From Haloarcula hispanica ATCC 33960 (GTDB lineage: Archaea; Halobacteriota; Halobacteria; Halobacteriales; Haloarculaceae): a DNA stretch of 64,000 nucleotides. How positions within the stretch are numbered: position 1 is the stretch's first letter; every line of letters begins with the position of its first letter. The stretch spans positions 2,931,272 to 2,995,271 of the forward strand of contig NC_015948.1 in assembly GCF_000223905.1 (NCBI RefSeq). The letters run 5' to 3'. The position numbers were made by a program, and so were the translations under genes. Below are positions 53,353 to 62,424 of this stretch, in pieces. Under the pieces are notes generated by a model that saw only the letters and a program-made list of their open reading frames with translations, ran no database searches and was not told the origin of the DNA.

Positions 53353-54198
53353 ATGAACGTCGCAGACGCTATGACGCCACGCTCGGAGGTCGTCACGGTC
53401 ACCATTCCTGGGACCCGTGATGACGCACTGGAGTACCTCCAGGAGCAGGCCTTCTCGTCGGTCCCGGTCATCAAGGAGACCGACGAGGGCGAGGAGTTCA
53501 GAGGGATTATTTCACGCGATGCGCTCATCGAGAGCCCCGACGAAGACCAGCTAGCCCTGCTCGTCGAGGAAGTCCCGGCGATCAGCGAGGACACGTCTAT
53601 CGAAGCCGCCGCGCAGGTGATGGTCGAGGACGGCGAGCGACGCCTCCCCATCGTCGACGGCCAGCTCAAAGGGATCATCACAGTGACCGACGTGATTCGG
53701 TCCATCGCCAACGGCGACGTCGACGGCGACAAGATCGTCGGTGATCTCGCCAACCGCGACATCAACTGCGTGTACGAAGGCACGCCGCTGACCGTCGCCG
53801 AACGGGAGCTTTCCCACGCGAACGTCCCATACGGCGTCGTGCTCGGCGACGACGGCGACATGTCGGGGATGCTCACCGAGGTCGACATCATCGCGGTCGC
53901 CCGCGTCGTCGAGGGCGAGGACGACACCGGCGACTCCATCGCCAATCAGGACGACGACTGGGCCTGGGAGGGCATCAAAGCCGTCGGCGGTCGGTACATG
54001 CCCACCCGCAACGTCGAGCTCCCTGCCGAGCCCGTCCGCGAGTTCATGACCGCCGAGGTCGTGACGGTGAACAAGCGCCGCACCGCCGAGGAGGCGGCCC
54101 AACTGATGATCGAGCACGACATCGAACAGATCCCGCTGCTGTCGGGCGACGAACTCACCGGCATCGTCCGGGACATCGACCTGCTGCGAGGCCTATGA
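53353..54198 (+). CDS. CBS-domain protein with four CBS motifs
   Basis: This 281-residue protein contains two Bateman pairs: residues 1-120 (NVADAMTPRSEVVTV, GEEFRGIISRDAL, ERRLPIVDGQLKGIITVTDV) and 130-281 (GVVLGDDGDMSGMLTEVDII, REFMTAEVVTVNKRRTAEEA, DELTGIVRDIDLLRG). CBS pairs bind adenine nucleotides. It overlaps glyS by 4 bases (ATGA), suggesting a regulatory or housekeeping link to translation. ATG 53353 was chosen because CBS1 begins immediately after it. Confidence 0.92.
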   Translation: MNVADAMTPRSEVVTVTIPGTRDDALEYLQEQAFSSVPVIKETDEGEEFRGIISRDALIESPDEDQLALLVEEVPAISEDTSIEAAAQVMVEDGERRLPIVDGQLKGIITVTDVIRSIANGDVDGDKIVGDLANRDINCVYEGTPLTVAERELSHANVPYGVVLGDDGDMSGMLTEVDIIAVARVVEGEDDTGDSIANQDDDWAWEGIKAVGGRYMPTRNVELPAEPVREFMTAEVVTVNKRRTAEEAAQLMIEHDIEQIPLLSGDELTGIVRDIDLLRGL

Positions 54199-55931
54199 GC
54201 GAAGGCGAACGCCTCACCGAGCTGGCCAAGCGTCGCGGCTTCTACTTCCCCTCGTCGAGTGCCTACGGCGGCGCGGCGGGCTTTTGGACCTACGGGCCAC
54301 AGGGCGCTGCGCTGAAATCGAACATCGAAGACGCCTGGCGGGACCGCTACGTCGTCAAGGAAGGCCATCAAGAGATCTCAGCACCCGACGTGATGCCCGA
54401 GCCCGTCTTCGAGGCCTCGGGACACCTCGACGGCTTCGACGACATGATCGTCGAGTGCGGCGAGTGTGGCGCGACCCACCGCGCCGACCACCTCGTCGAG
54501 GACAACACGGACATCGAGGAGGCCGAATCCCTCCCCAACGAGGAAGTGATGGACCTCATCGCCGAGCACGGCATCGAATGTCCCTCCTGTCACACGTCCC
54601 TGGCCGACCAGCCGGTCGACAACTTCAACCTGATGTTCGAGACCAACATCGGTCCGGGGTCGTCGTCGCCGGGCTATCTCCGGCCGGAGACCGCACAGGG
54701 CATCTTCGTGGAGTTCCCGCAGCTCTCCGAGTACGCCCGGAATCAGCTCCCCTTCGGCGTCGCACAAATTGGGAAGGCCTACCGGAACGAGATTTCCCCG
54801 CGGAAGTCGCTTGTCCGCGTCCGGGAGTTCACCCAGGCCGAACTGGAGCACTTCGTCGACCCCGAGGAAGACGATCCGCCGCTGGCCGAGGTCGAGGACG
54901 TGGTGCTGCCGCTGTACTCCGCCGCAGCACAGGAGAGCGAGGACGGCGGCCAGCGCGAACTCACGGTCCGCGAGGCCGTCGACGAGGGCGTCGTCGAGAG
55001 CGAGTGGGTCGCCTACTATCTGGGCGTCTCCAGAGAGTGGTACGAGCGCGTTGGCGTCGACATGGACCGCTTTCGCTACCGTCAGCACCTCGCCGGCGAG
55101 CGCGCCCACTACGCCTCCGACTGCTGGGACGCCGAGAGCGAGGTCGACGGCGACTGGATCGAGATCACGGGCTTCGCCTACCGGGGCGACTACGACCTCT
55201 CGAAACACGCCGAGCACTCCGGCGAGGACTACACAGTGTTCAAGCAGTACGACGAGCCGATTACCGTCGAGCGCGCGACCGTCGATCCCGACATGAGCTA
55301 CCTCGGGCCGGAGTTCGGCGGGGACGCCGGCGCGGTCGCCGACGCACTCGAAGCGCTGGCCGAGAGGAATCCTGACGCCTTCGATGACGACGAGGTCACC
55401 GTCGAGGTCGACGGCGAGTCCCACACCGTCCCCGTCGAACAGACGAACTTCAGCGTCGACGAGGTCACCGAGAACGGCGAGCACATCCGCCCACACGTCG
55501 TCGAACCCTCCTTCGGCGTGGGCCGGATCATCTACACCGTGCTCGCACACGCATACGAGACCGACGAGGTCGACGGCGAGGAGCGGACCTACCTCGACCT
55601 CCCGCCGGAGCAGGCCCCGACCACGGTCGGCGTCTTCCCGCTGATGGACAAGGACGGAATGGCCGACCTCGCGACCGACATCGCCGACGACCTCCGGGCC
55701 GCCGGTCTCTCGGTCACCTACGACGACTCCGGGGCCATCGGGCGGCGCTACCGCCGGCAGGACGAGGTCGGCACGCCCTACTGCGTCACCGTGGATTATG
55801 AGAGTCTGGAAGACAGCGAGGTCACGGTGCGCGAGCGCGACACGACCGAGCAGAAACGCCTCCCCATCGACGGGCTCGCCGACCGGCTCGAACGGCTCGC
55901 AACCGGCGATCTGACCTTCGACGACCTGTAG
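54195..55931 (+). CDS. glyS: Glycyl-tRNA synthetase (archaeal/eukaryal alpha2 type)
   Basis: This class II synthetase of 578 residues charges tRNA-Gly. It starts ERLTELAKRRGFYFPSSSAYGG and has motif 2 region AQIGKAYRNEISPRKSLVRVREFTQAE (shown in part) and motif 3 FGVGRIIYTVL. A zinc-knuckle CGECGATHRADH is present. Overlap with the CBS gene and direct abutment to the following kinase-like gene indicate a three-gene operon. Confidence 0.96.
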   Translation: MSEGERLTELAKRRGFYFPSSSAYGGAAGFWTYGPQGAALKSNIEDAWRDRYVVKEGHQEISAPDVMPEPVFEASGHLDGFDDMIVECGECGATHRADHLVEDNTDIEEAESLPNEEVMDLIAEHGIECPSCHTSLADQPVDNFNLMFETNIGPGSSSPGYLRPETAQGIFVEFPQLSEYARNQLPFGVAQIGKAYRNEISPRKSLVRVREFTQAELEHFVDPEEDDPPLAEVEDVVLPLYSAAAQESEDGGQRELTVREAVDEGVVESEWVAYYLGVSREWYERVGVDMDRFRYRQHLAGERAHYASDCWDAESEVDGDWIEITGFAYRGDYDLSKHAEHSGEDYTVFKQYDEPITVERATVDPDMSYLGPEFGGDAGAVADALEALAERNPDAFDDDEVTVEVDGESHTVPVEQTNFSVDEVTENGEHIRPHVVEPSFGVGRIIYTVLAHAYETDEVDGEERTYLDLPPEQAPTTVGVFPLMDKDGMADLATDIADDLRAAGLSVTYDDSGAIGRRYRRQDEVGTPYCVTVDYESLEDSEVTVRERDTTEQKRLPIDGLADRLERLATGDLTFDDL

Positions 55932-56531
55932 ATGGCCGACGAGGTATCCCGGCGGCTCGTCCACGTCACCGGTGCGGCGGTCCCGCTCGCACACCTGCTC
56001 CGGCCGGACCTGATTACATGGCGCGTCGTCCAGGGATTCCTGGCTGTGGCGCTGGTCGTGGTGCTGATTCTCGAAGCGGTGCGGCTGACCACCGGACTGG
56101 ACTGGGTGGTGTACGACCGGCTCACCCGGGAGTACGAGCAGGACAACCCCGCCGGCTACGCGCTGTACATCGTCGGGATCGCCATCGTCGCCTTCGCCGT
56201 CGAACTCCCGAGTATGACCGAGACGGTCGCCGTCCCGGCGATGTTGATGCTCGCTATCGGCGACCCCATCAGCGGCCTGCTGGGCTCGGCTGATGCCAGC
56301 AACGTCAAACAGGCCTGGGTCCTGCTGGTGATGTTCGGCGTCTGTACGCTACTCGCCGCGCCGTTCGTTCCCCCCGCCGCCGCAGTGCTTGGCGGTATCG
56401 CTGCGACGTTCGCCGACGGCGTCAAGCCGCGTATCGCCGGTTACGTCATCGACGACAACTTCTCGATTCCGGTGCTCGGGGCGCTGGCGATGTGGGTCGG
56501 CGTCCAGTACCTGCCCGGCTTCGGCCTCTAA
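55932..56531 (+). CDS. Dolichol kinase / CDP-type membrane enzyme family protein
   Basis: This 199-residue membrane protein has 5-6 hydrophobic segments, a start MADEVSRRLVHVTGAAVPL and the sequences AIGDPISGLLGSAD and ATFADGVKPRIAGYVIDDNF, which resemble dolichol kinase and phosphatidate cytidylyltransferase relatives. It likely phosphorylates or activates a polyprenol or lipid at the membrane. It starts one base after the glyS stop. Confidence 0.8.
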   Translation: MADEVSRRLVHVTGAAVPLAHLLRPDLITWRVVQGFLAVALVVVLILEAVRLTTGLDWVVYDRLTREYEQDNPAGYALYIVGIAIVAFAVELPSMTETVAVPAMLMLAIGDPISGLLGSADASNVKQAWVLLVMFGVCTLLAAPFVPPAAAVLGGIAATFADGVKPRIAGYVIDDNFSIPVLGALAMWVGVQYLPGFGL

Positions 56532-56597
56532 GGCCGTCCGTTCACTTTCACCGCGGTATCTGAACCCTTAACCACCGGCGGGACGAACGCGTGGGTA

Positions 56598-59108
56598 ATG
56601 GCGACCACCGACGCCGGTGGCGAGCACGTCGAGCGCCCGCTGGTGACGCCGGAGTTCCTGGAGAACCGCCGCTACCAGACCGAACTGGCGGAAACGGCGA
56701 GCGGAGACCACACGCTCGTCTGTCTCCCGACCGGGCTGGGCAAGACGACCGTCTCGCTACTGGTGACCGCCGAACGGCTGCACGCCGTCGGCGGGAAAGC
56801 ACTCATGCTGGCCCCGACGAAGCCGCTGGTCCAGCAACACGCCGAGTTCTACCGCGAAGCGCTGGAACTGGATGACGAAGATGTGGTCGTGTTCACCGGT
56901 GAGGTCCGACCCGACGACCGGGCCGCCCTCTGGGAGGACGCCCGCATCGTCATCGCGACGCCGCAGGTCGTCGAGAACGACCTCGTGGGCAACCGCATCT
57001 CCCTTGCCGACGTGACCCACTGCACCTTCGACGAGTGCCACCGGGCGACCGGCGACTACGCCTACAACTACATCGCCGACCGCTACCACGCCGACGCCGA
57101 GAACCCGCTGGTGACGGGGATGAGCGCCTCCCCCGGCGACGACGAGGAGGCAATACTCGAAGTGTGCGAGAACCTCGGGCTGAACGAGGTCGCGGTGATG
57201 ACCGAAAACGACGCCGACGTGGCCGAGTACACCCACGACACCAGCGTCGACTGGAACCGCATCGAACTGCCCGATATCGTCGTCGAGATCCGTGACGCAA
57301 TCAATGAGGTCATCGAGGACCGGCTGGACCAGCTGCGGGAACTCGGCGTCACGAACAAGTCTTCGGCGGACATCTCCGAGCGCGAAATCCAGCAGATTCA
57401 GGGCCAGCTTCGGGACCTGATGAACAACGACCAGAGCGAGGGCTACCAGGGGATGAGCTTTCTCGCGGAGGTCCGCAAGCTCCGGACTGCCGTCACGTAC
57501 GTCGAAACGCAGAGCGTCGAGTCCCTGCGGCGGTACTTCGAGCGGCTGAAGGAGGCCGCCCGCTCCTCGGGCGCGTCGAAGGCCGACCAGCGCCTCGTCA
57601 GCGAGCCGAAAGTACGGGAGGCGATGCGGAAGGCCAGCGACTACGACGACCTGCACCCGAAGTTCCGCCAGACGCGAATGCTGCTCGCCGAGACGCTGGG
57701 CATCGAGAACGGCGAGCGCGTCATCGTCTTCACCGAGTCCCGCGACACCGCCGAAACGCTCGTCGACTTCCTCTCGGACCACTTCACGACCCAGAAGTTC
57801 GTCGGCCAGAGCGACACCGACGGCAGCGAGGGGATGAGCCAGAGTCAGCAACAGGAGACGCTGGACAGGTTCCGGGATGGCGAGTTCGAGGTGCTCGTCT
57901 CGACGTCCGTCGCCGAGGAGGGGCTTGACGTGCCCGAAGTCGACCTGGTGTTGTTCTACGAACCGGTGCCGACCGCGATTCGGGCCATCCAGCGGAAAGG
58001 CCGAACCGGCCGACAGGCCGAGGGCCGGGTCGTCGTCCTGCTGGCCGAGGACACCCGCGACGAGGCGTACTTCTGGAAGGCCCGCAACGACCAGAAGCGG
58101 ATGAAACGCGAGCTGAACGAACTCAAAAGCGTCGCCGGCGAACTGGAGGCCCGCCTCGACCAGACCGGGCTCGACGAGTACGAGGACGGCGAAGGGACCG
58201 CTTCGGGTGGAACCAGCGAGGATGAAACCGCTACACAGAGCGGGGATTCCACTCGAAACAAAAGGGGTAGCGGAGCTAACAAGTCAGTCGAGGATGACGA
58301 TGGCAGTGACGGTCAGGCCGGACTGGACGCCTTCGCAGACGACCCGTCGGAAGCAGCCGAGGTCGACAGCGAAGCGGCCACGGCCAACGAGGAGAATACC
58401 GGAACAGGGGACGACGAGGGAACGGTCGCCAGCGCCGGACGCGACGACGAGGACGACCCCGTCGAAATCGTCGCCGACCAGCGGGAACTCGACTCGAACA
58501 TCGCCCGGGACCTCTCGACGCGGGACGGTATCGAGACCCGACTCGAAACGCTGGCCGTCGGCGACTACGTCCTCTCGGACCGCGTGGTCGTCGAGCGCAA
58601 GACCGTCGCTGACTTCATGGACACGCTGACCGGCGGCGACCGGTCGATGTTCGAGCAGGTCGGGGACGCCACGCGCAACTACGGTCGGCCCGTCGTCGTC
58701 ATCGAGGGCGAAGACCTCTTCGGCGCGCGGAACGTCCATCACAAGGCGATCCAGGGCGCGCTCGCGTCGCTCGCGGTCGATTTCGGCGCGAGCGTGCTGC
58801 GGACCAGCGACGAGGACGAGACCGCCGACCTGCTGGAAGTCATCGCCGGGCGGGAGCAGGAGGTGGCCGACCGCGAGGTGAGCGTCCACGGCGAGAAACA
58901 GTCGAAGACGCTCCCGGAGCAACAGGAGTACGTCGTCGCCGCAATCGCCGAAGTCGGGCCGGTGACCGCGCGCACGCTGCTGGAAGCCTTCGGTAGCGTC
59001 GAGGCGGTGATGACCGCCGACAAAGACGACCTGCTGGAGGTGTCTGGCATCGGCGACGTGACCGCCGACCGGATTCGAGAAGTCATCGCCAGCGACTACG
59101 ACCCGTAG
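56598..59108 (+). CDS. hef: Hef: fork-structure helicase/nuclease (XPF/FANCM family)
   Basis: This archaeal enzyme processes stalled forks and branched DNA. The 836-residue protein has a SF2 helicase (residues 1-520; LPTGLGKTTVSLL, FDECHRATGDYAY, RKGRTGRQAEGRV), an acidic linker (about 530-625), an XPF nuclease domain (VVERKTVADFMDTL, about residue 664) and tandem helix-hairpin-helix motifs (GPVTARTLLEAFGS, SGIGDVTADRIREV). Two ORB-like DNA motifs lie inside the linker-coding region. Confidence 0.97.
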   Translation: MATTDAGGEHVERPLVTPEFLENRRYQTELAETASGDHTLVCLPTGLGKTTVSLLVTAERLHAVGGKALMLAPTKPLVQQHAEFYREALELDDEDVVVFTGEVRPDDRAALWEDARIVIATPQVVENDLVGNRISLADVTHCTFDECHRATGDYAYNYIADRYHADAENPLVTGMSASPGDDEEAILEVCENLGLNEVAVMTENDADVAEYTHDTSVDWNRIELPDIVVEIRDAINEVIEDRLDQLRELGVTNKSSADISEREIQQIQGQLRDLMNNDQSEGYQGMSFLAEVRKLRTAVTYVETQSVESLRRYFERLKEAARSSGASKADQRLVSEPKVREAMRKASDYDDLHPKFRQTRMLLAETLGIENGERVIVFTESRDTAETLVDFLSDHFTTQKFVGQSDTDGSEGMSQSQQQETLDRFRDGEFEVLVSTSVAEEGLDVPEVDLVLFYEPVPTAIRAIQRKGRTGRQAEGRVVVLLAEDTRDEAYFWKARNDQKRMKRELNELKSVAGELEARLDQTGLDEYEDGEGTASGGTSEDETATQSGDSTRNKRGSGANKSVEDDDGSDGQAGLDAFADDPSEAAEVDSEAATANEENTGTGDDEGTVASAGRDDEDDPVEIVADQRELDSNIARDLSTRDGIETRLETLAVGDYVLSDRVVVERKTVADFMDTLTGGDRSMFEQVGDATRNYGRPVVVIEGEDLFGARNVHHKAIQGALASLAVDFGASVLRTSDEDETADLLEVIAGREQEVADREVSVHGEKQSKTLPEQQEYVVAAIAEVGPVTARTLLEAFGSVEAVMTADKDDLLEVSGIGDVTADRIREVIASDYDP
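58197..58268 (+). repeat. Divergent pair of ORB-like motifs inside hef linker
   Basis: A minus-strand copy (58197-58213, GTTCCACCCGAAGCGGT) and a plus-strand copy (58247-58268, TTCCACTCGAAAC then AAAAGGGGT) face away from each other, the arrangement seen at the origin (63298-63320 and 63569-63591). The plus copy keeps the AAAGGGGT end and differs from ORB 63298-63320 by two changes and one inserted A. Confidence 0.45.
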
Positions 59109-59114
59109 CTCCGC

Positions 59115-59924
59115 TCAGAACCGCGTCGCGTCCAGCGCTTCCGCCGCTTCTCTCGCTGCCTGCAGATGCTCGCGAGCCTCGCGTGGGTTCTCGGTCGCCG
59201 CGGCGCGCTCGGCGAAGCGGTGGACAGTCTCGGCCAGTAGCGCAGACGCCGCATCCAGATTTGCCGCAACGTCACCGGCCCCACCTTCGGATGGCGCGGG
59301 CTGTCGAGCGGAAGCGGGGGGGTCCTGTGAACTGTTCCCGGGCTGCCGCTCGGATTCAGTGGTCCGGTCAGCGGGGTTCGGAGCGCCGGTTCGGGCGTTC
59401 TGGGCGGGTGAATCGGGCTGGCTCCGGGGTTGTGTGGTCCTATCGCCCCCCGCTTCGGGTGGAGAATGCGATGCGTTCGTCGACGAGTCCGACTGGGATG
59501 GTTCCTGAGGTGCGGAGGGAGCAGCGTCCGGTGTGGTCTGCCCGTCCGCCGCTCCGGCTTCGGCTGCAGTCTGGTCCGGCTCGTTGCTGTCGTCGCCGAA
59601 CTGGACGCGGGCCTCGTCGCTGGGGGCGGCCATCTCGATGTTGTCCCCGTCGCCCGTACTGTCCGCCGTCTCCTCGTCGCCGTCGTCCGTCTCCGCCCCG
59701 TCGGCCTGCGCGTCGCGAGCGACTGGCTTCTGACAGGTCGGGCAGAACTCCTGGCCGTCGTAGCGGAAGATGGGGTCGCCACACTCGCTGCAGTGGGCGT
59801 TCGTCATCGTCGCGCCCTTCAACAGGAGCTCACTCATCTGCTCGGTCGCCGCCCGGTTGTCCTCCTCCTGCTCGAATTTCTCGCGGAGTTTCTCGCGTTC
59901 GGCTTCCTTGTCGAAATCACTCAT
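59115..59924 (-). CDS. SSSCA1/autoantigen p27-like zinc protein
   Basis: This 269-residue protein has a helical N-terminus (KEAEREKLREKFEQEEDNR), a zinc ribbon AHCSECGDPIFRYDGQEFCP and PTCQKPVA, a long disordered acidic/Gln/Pro region (about 85-210), and a C-terminal helical segment. It matches the archaeal relatives of Sjogren syndrome/scleroderma autoantigen 1. The start at 59924 is set by the helical head. Function unknown. The stop is 6 bases from hef's stop (convergent). Confidence 0.8.
   Translation of the reverse strand: MSDFDKEAEREKLREKFEQEEDNRAATEQMSELLLKGATMTNAHCSECGDPIFRYDGQEFCPTCQKPVARDAQADGAETDDGDEETADSTGDGDNIEMAAPSDEARVQFGDDSNEPDQTAAEAGAADGQTTPDAAPSAPQEPSQSDSSTNASHSPPEAGGDRTTQPRSQPDSPAQNARTGAPNPADRTTESERQPGNSSQDPPASARQPAPSEGGAGDVAANLDAASALLAETVHRFAERAAATENPREAREHLQAAREAAEALDATRF
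59445..59465 (-). repeat. ORB-like motif in the SSSCA1-like gene
   Basis: On the minus strand CTCCACCCGAAGCGGGGGG (within 59445-59465) matches the ORB halves CTCCAC-nnGAA and the G-tract. It falls in the disordered-region coding sequence. Confidence 0.35.
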
Positions 59925-60017
59925 ACGAGTCACAACGTCACGGGGCTGAAAACAGTTTACGGGTGCGAGACGTCGGTACTGGCTGAACGCTGTGCGGCGG
60001 AATCGGGGTTTCGACAC

Positions 60018-60024
60018 GTTTAAC
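60018..60024 (+). promoter_or_regulatory. Possible TATA box of mdh
   Basis: GTTTAAC lies about 28-34 bases upstream of the mdh ATG at 60052, a fitting distance for a leaderless haloarchaeal transcript. Confidence 0.35.
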
Positions 60025-60051
60025 GTTCGCGCCCGAGCCTTTCCGAATGGT

Positions 60052-60966
60052 ATGACAAAGGTAAGCGTAGTCGGCGCAGCCGGCACAGTCGGCGCAGCCG
60101 CAGGGTACAACATCGCGCTCCGTGACATCGCTGACGAAGTCGTTTTCGTGGACATCCCGGACAAGGAAGACGACACGGTCGGGCAGGCCGCCGACACGAA
60201 CCACGGCATCGCCTACGATTCGAACACGCGTGTCCGCCAGGGCGGCTACGAGGACACCGCCGGCTCGGACGTCGTGGTCATCACGGCCGGGATTCCCCGC
60301 CAGCCCGGACAGACCCGTATCGACCTCGCCGGCGACAACGCGCCGATCATGGAGGACATCCAGTCCTCGCTGGACGAGCACAACGACGACTACGTCTCGC
60401 TGACCACCTCCAATCCCGTCGACCTGCTCAACCGCCACCTCTACGAGGCCGGCGACCGCTCGCGTGAGCAGGTCATCGGCTTCGGCGGCCGCCTGGACTC
60501 CGCGCGGTTCCGCTACGTGCTGAGCGAGGAGTTCGACGCCCCGGTCCAGAACGTCGAAGGGACAATCCTCGGGGAACACGGCGATGCACAGGTCCCCGTG
60601 TTCTCGAAGGTCCGCGTCGACGGCACCGACCCCGAGTTCAGCGACGACGAGAAAGAGCAACTGCTCGGCGACCTGCAGGAATCGGCGATGGACGTCATCG
60701 AGCGCAAGGGCGCGACCGAGTGGGGGCCGGCACGCGGCGTCGCGCACATGGTCGAAGCCATCCTCCACGACACCGGCGAAGTGCTACCGGCGTCGGTCAA
60801 GCTCGAAGGCGAGTTCGGGCACGAGGACACTGCCTTCGGTGTCCCGGTCCGTCTCGGGAGCAACGGCGTCGAAGAGATCGTCGAGTGGGATCTTGACGAC
60901 TACGAGCAGGACCTGATGGCCGACGCTGCCGAGAAGCTCTCGGACCAGTACGACAAGATCTCGTAA
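60052..60966 (+). CDS. mdh: Malate dehydrogenase (LDH-like tetrameric type)
   Basis: This oxidises malate to oxaloacetate with NAD(P) in the TCA cycle. The 304-residue sequence starts [20 protein letters not shown], has the substrate-specificity and catalytic regions [13 protein letters not shown] and [14 protein letters not shown], and a strongly acidic surface. From memory it is near-identical to the Haloarcula marismortui enzyme, a model for salt adaptation, and so the best genus marker in the window. A hairpin followed by a T-run ends the gene. Confidence 0.97.
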   Translation: MTKVSVVGAAGTVGAAAGYNIALRDIADEVVFVDIPDKEDDTVGQAADTNHGIAYDSNTRVRQGGYEDTAGSDVVVITAGIPRQPGQTRIDLAGDNAPIMEDIQSSLDEHNDDYVSLTTSNPVDLLNRHLYEAGDRSREQVIGFGGRLDSARFRYVLSEEFDAPVQNVEGTILGEHGDAQVPVFSKVRVDGTDPEFSDDEKEQLLGDLQESAMDVIERKGATEWGPARGVAHMVEAILHDTGEVLPASVKLEGEFGHEDTAFGVPVRLGSNGVEEIVEWDLDDYEQDLMADAAEKLSDQYDKIS

Positions 60967-60994
60967 CCCGGCATCGCTCGCAACCGTCGGGTTT

Positions 60995-61025
60995 CGGGAC
61001 GGCATCCGTCCCGAGCTGTATTTTT
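60995..61025 (+). terminator. Intrinsic-like terminator after mdh
   Basis: CGGGACGG-CAT-CCGTCCCG (60995-61013) is a perfect 8-bp stem with a 3-base loop, followed by AGCTGTATTTTTCG with a T5 run. It lies 29 bases downstream of the mdh stop. Confidence 0.6.
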
Positions 61026-61092
61026 CGCCTCGCCAGCGGTGTGAGAGACGTGGCTGTAACTGCGAGAGGTGCTCCCTGACGAACAGTGGCCG

Positions 61093-61218
61093 TTACGCGG
61101 GTTCGTCTTGGTCCTCAAGCAAATCGCTGTCGCGCCCGTCGTCGTCGAGATCAGCACCGAGGAGTGACGCCCACTCTTCGAGGTGTGAATCCGATGTCGA
61201 GAGTTCTCGGTGGCTCAT
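61093..61218 (-). CDS. Small acidic ORF, hypothetical
   Basis: This 41-residue reading frame begins MSHRELSTSDSHLEEWASLL and ends DSDLLEDQDEPA. It is very acidic and codon use suits the genome, which supports it, but no family is recognised. It lies between mdh (convergent) and the oap operon (upstream gene on the same strand). Confidence 0.4.
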   Translation of the reverse strand: MSHRELSTSDSHLEEWASLLGADLDDDGRDSDLLEDQDEPA

Positions 61219-61350
61219 GGCGTTATCCGAAGCATCCACGGCATATTATATAATGGTTGTGCCCGCGTTGATACTCAATGGAGTGTGCAGCCGTTCTACG
61301 GCGTAATTCGGGCTAACGAATATATGAAAGCGGCAATAAGACCGTGTCGG

Positions 61351-62037
61351 TCACTCGGAACGGATGGTTTCGGGGACCTGAATCGAGTAGTGCCCGTCTT
61401 CCTGCAGCGCGATGATGTATTCCTCGCGGTCGTACAGTTCCATCAGGTTCAGTTCGTACTGGCCGGGTTCCAGTACCTTGATCGACTCGAACTGGTCGTT
61501 GAGTTCCGCGCGCAGTTCCTCTAGGTCGGGCCGGTCTTCCTGCTCTGGTTCCGCCGGTGGGTCAGGGTCCGCACCGACAGGGCGGAACTGGTGTTCTGCT
61601 TCGGACGCCGACGGTGCGTCGGACGGAAGTTCGTCCGGTTCGACGATATCGCCGCGGGCACTAGCCTGGGCTGAATCCTCGGTCGCAGACGTGCGGTCGG
61701 GTTCGGTCGACGGCGAGCCGGACGTGTGGGATGGGTCACTCGGCTGTGAGTCAGCCGACCGGTCGGCGTCGAGATGGGACTGCTCGGCGGGACGGTCGCC
61801 GTCCGGAGCGGAGCCACTGACGAAGTCACGTACCGAGGCGGCGGTCTTGCCGACGGTACGGGCGACAGTGCTGTCAGGTCCCGGTGGTTCCGGTGGCTCC
61901 GCGTCCGGCGTCTCGGAGATGTCGGCCCCCTCGGGCTGATACTGGAACTTGTTCCCGCCGCAGTTGGGACAGCCCGAGAGCATCTCCTTCGACCCGTCGT
62001 CGAAGCCACGGCCACAGTCCGTACACTGGTGGGGCAT
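61351..62037 (-). CDS. oapC: Origin-associated protein OapC (zinc-ribbon, disordered)
   Basis: This 228-residue protein has an N-terminal zinc ribbon (HQCTDCGRGF, SGCPNCGGNKF), a disordered central part, and a C-terminal alpha/beta region (DQFESIKVLEPGQYELNLM ... EEYIIALQEDGHYSIQVPE). It fits the oriC-associated OapC described in haloarchaea. It shares TAATG with the upstream oapB (1-base overlap). Confidence 0.85.
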   Translation of the reverse strand: MPHQCTDCGRGFDDGSKEMLSGCPNCGGNKFQYQPEGADISETPDAEPPEPPGPDSTVARTVGKTAASVRDFVSGSAPDGDRPAEQSHLDADRSADSQPSDPSHTSGSPSTEPDRTSATEDSAQASARGDIVEPDELPSDAPSASEAEHQFRPVGADPDPPAEPEQEDRPDLEELRAELNDQFESIKVLEPGQYELNLMELYDREEYIIALQEDGHYSIQVPETIRSE

Positions 62038-62420
62038 TATTTCCGGGAGACGAGGGCGCTGATGAGCGTTTCGTCCTTGTGGAGCGTCTCTATCTGGTTC
62101 GCCGGCCCGATGACTGTCAGCTTCTGGGTCGACTGTTTGCCCATCAGCCGGTCGAGGATGCTGGCGTCGGCGGCCTCGGACTTGGGGTAGGTCTCGATTT
62201 CGATGCCGTTGAACTCGTCGGGGCTGATCTCCGTCATCGTGACTTCGATCAGGCGGGACTCCTCGTCGGGGGAGAGTCCCTCTTCGAGAATGACGATGTT
62301 GCCGTCACGAACCCCGTCGAGAATCATTCGGATCTTCTCCATCGAGGCCAGTCCGGCCATGCGTTCGCCGCTGATGAGGTCGATTTGGACGCCGTCGTCT
62401 GGGTCTTTGACTTCTGCCAT
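62037..62420 (-). CDS. oapB: Origin-associated protein OapB (DUF2073)
   Basis: This 127-residue protein has the DUF2073 features GVQIDLISGERMAGLASMEK and LIEVTMTEISPDEFNGIEIE. OapB is encoded beside haloarchaeal oriC with OapA and OapC. The start at 62420 follows the oapA stop by 4 bases. Its biochemical role is not settled; a function linked to origin activity or copy control is proposed in the literature I recall. Confidence 0.87.
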   Translation of the reverse strand: MAEVKDPDDGVQIDLISGERMAGLASMEKIRMILDGVRDGNIVILEEGLSPDEESRLIEVTMTEISPDEFNGIEIETYPKSEAADASILDRLMGKQSTQKLTVIGPANQIETLHKDETLISALVSRK

Positions 62421-62424
62421 TATA

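Noticed and set aside
53094..53420. 108-codon frame before the CBS gene
   Set aside because: Its basic, Cys/Arg-rich composition is unlike haloarchaeal proteins and it overlaps the start of the CBS gene.
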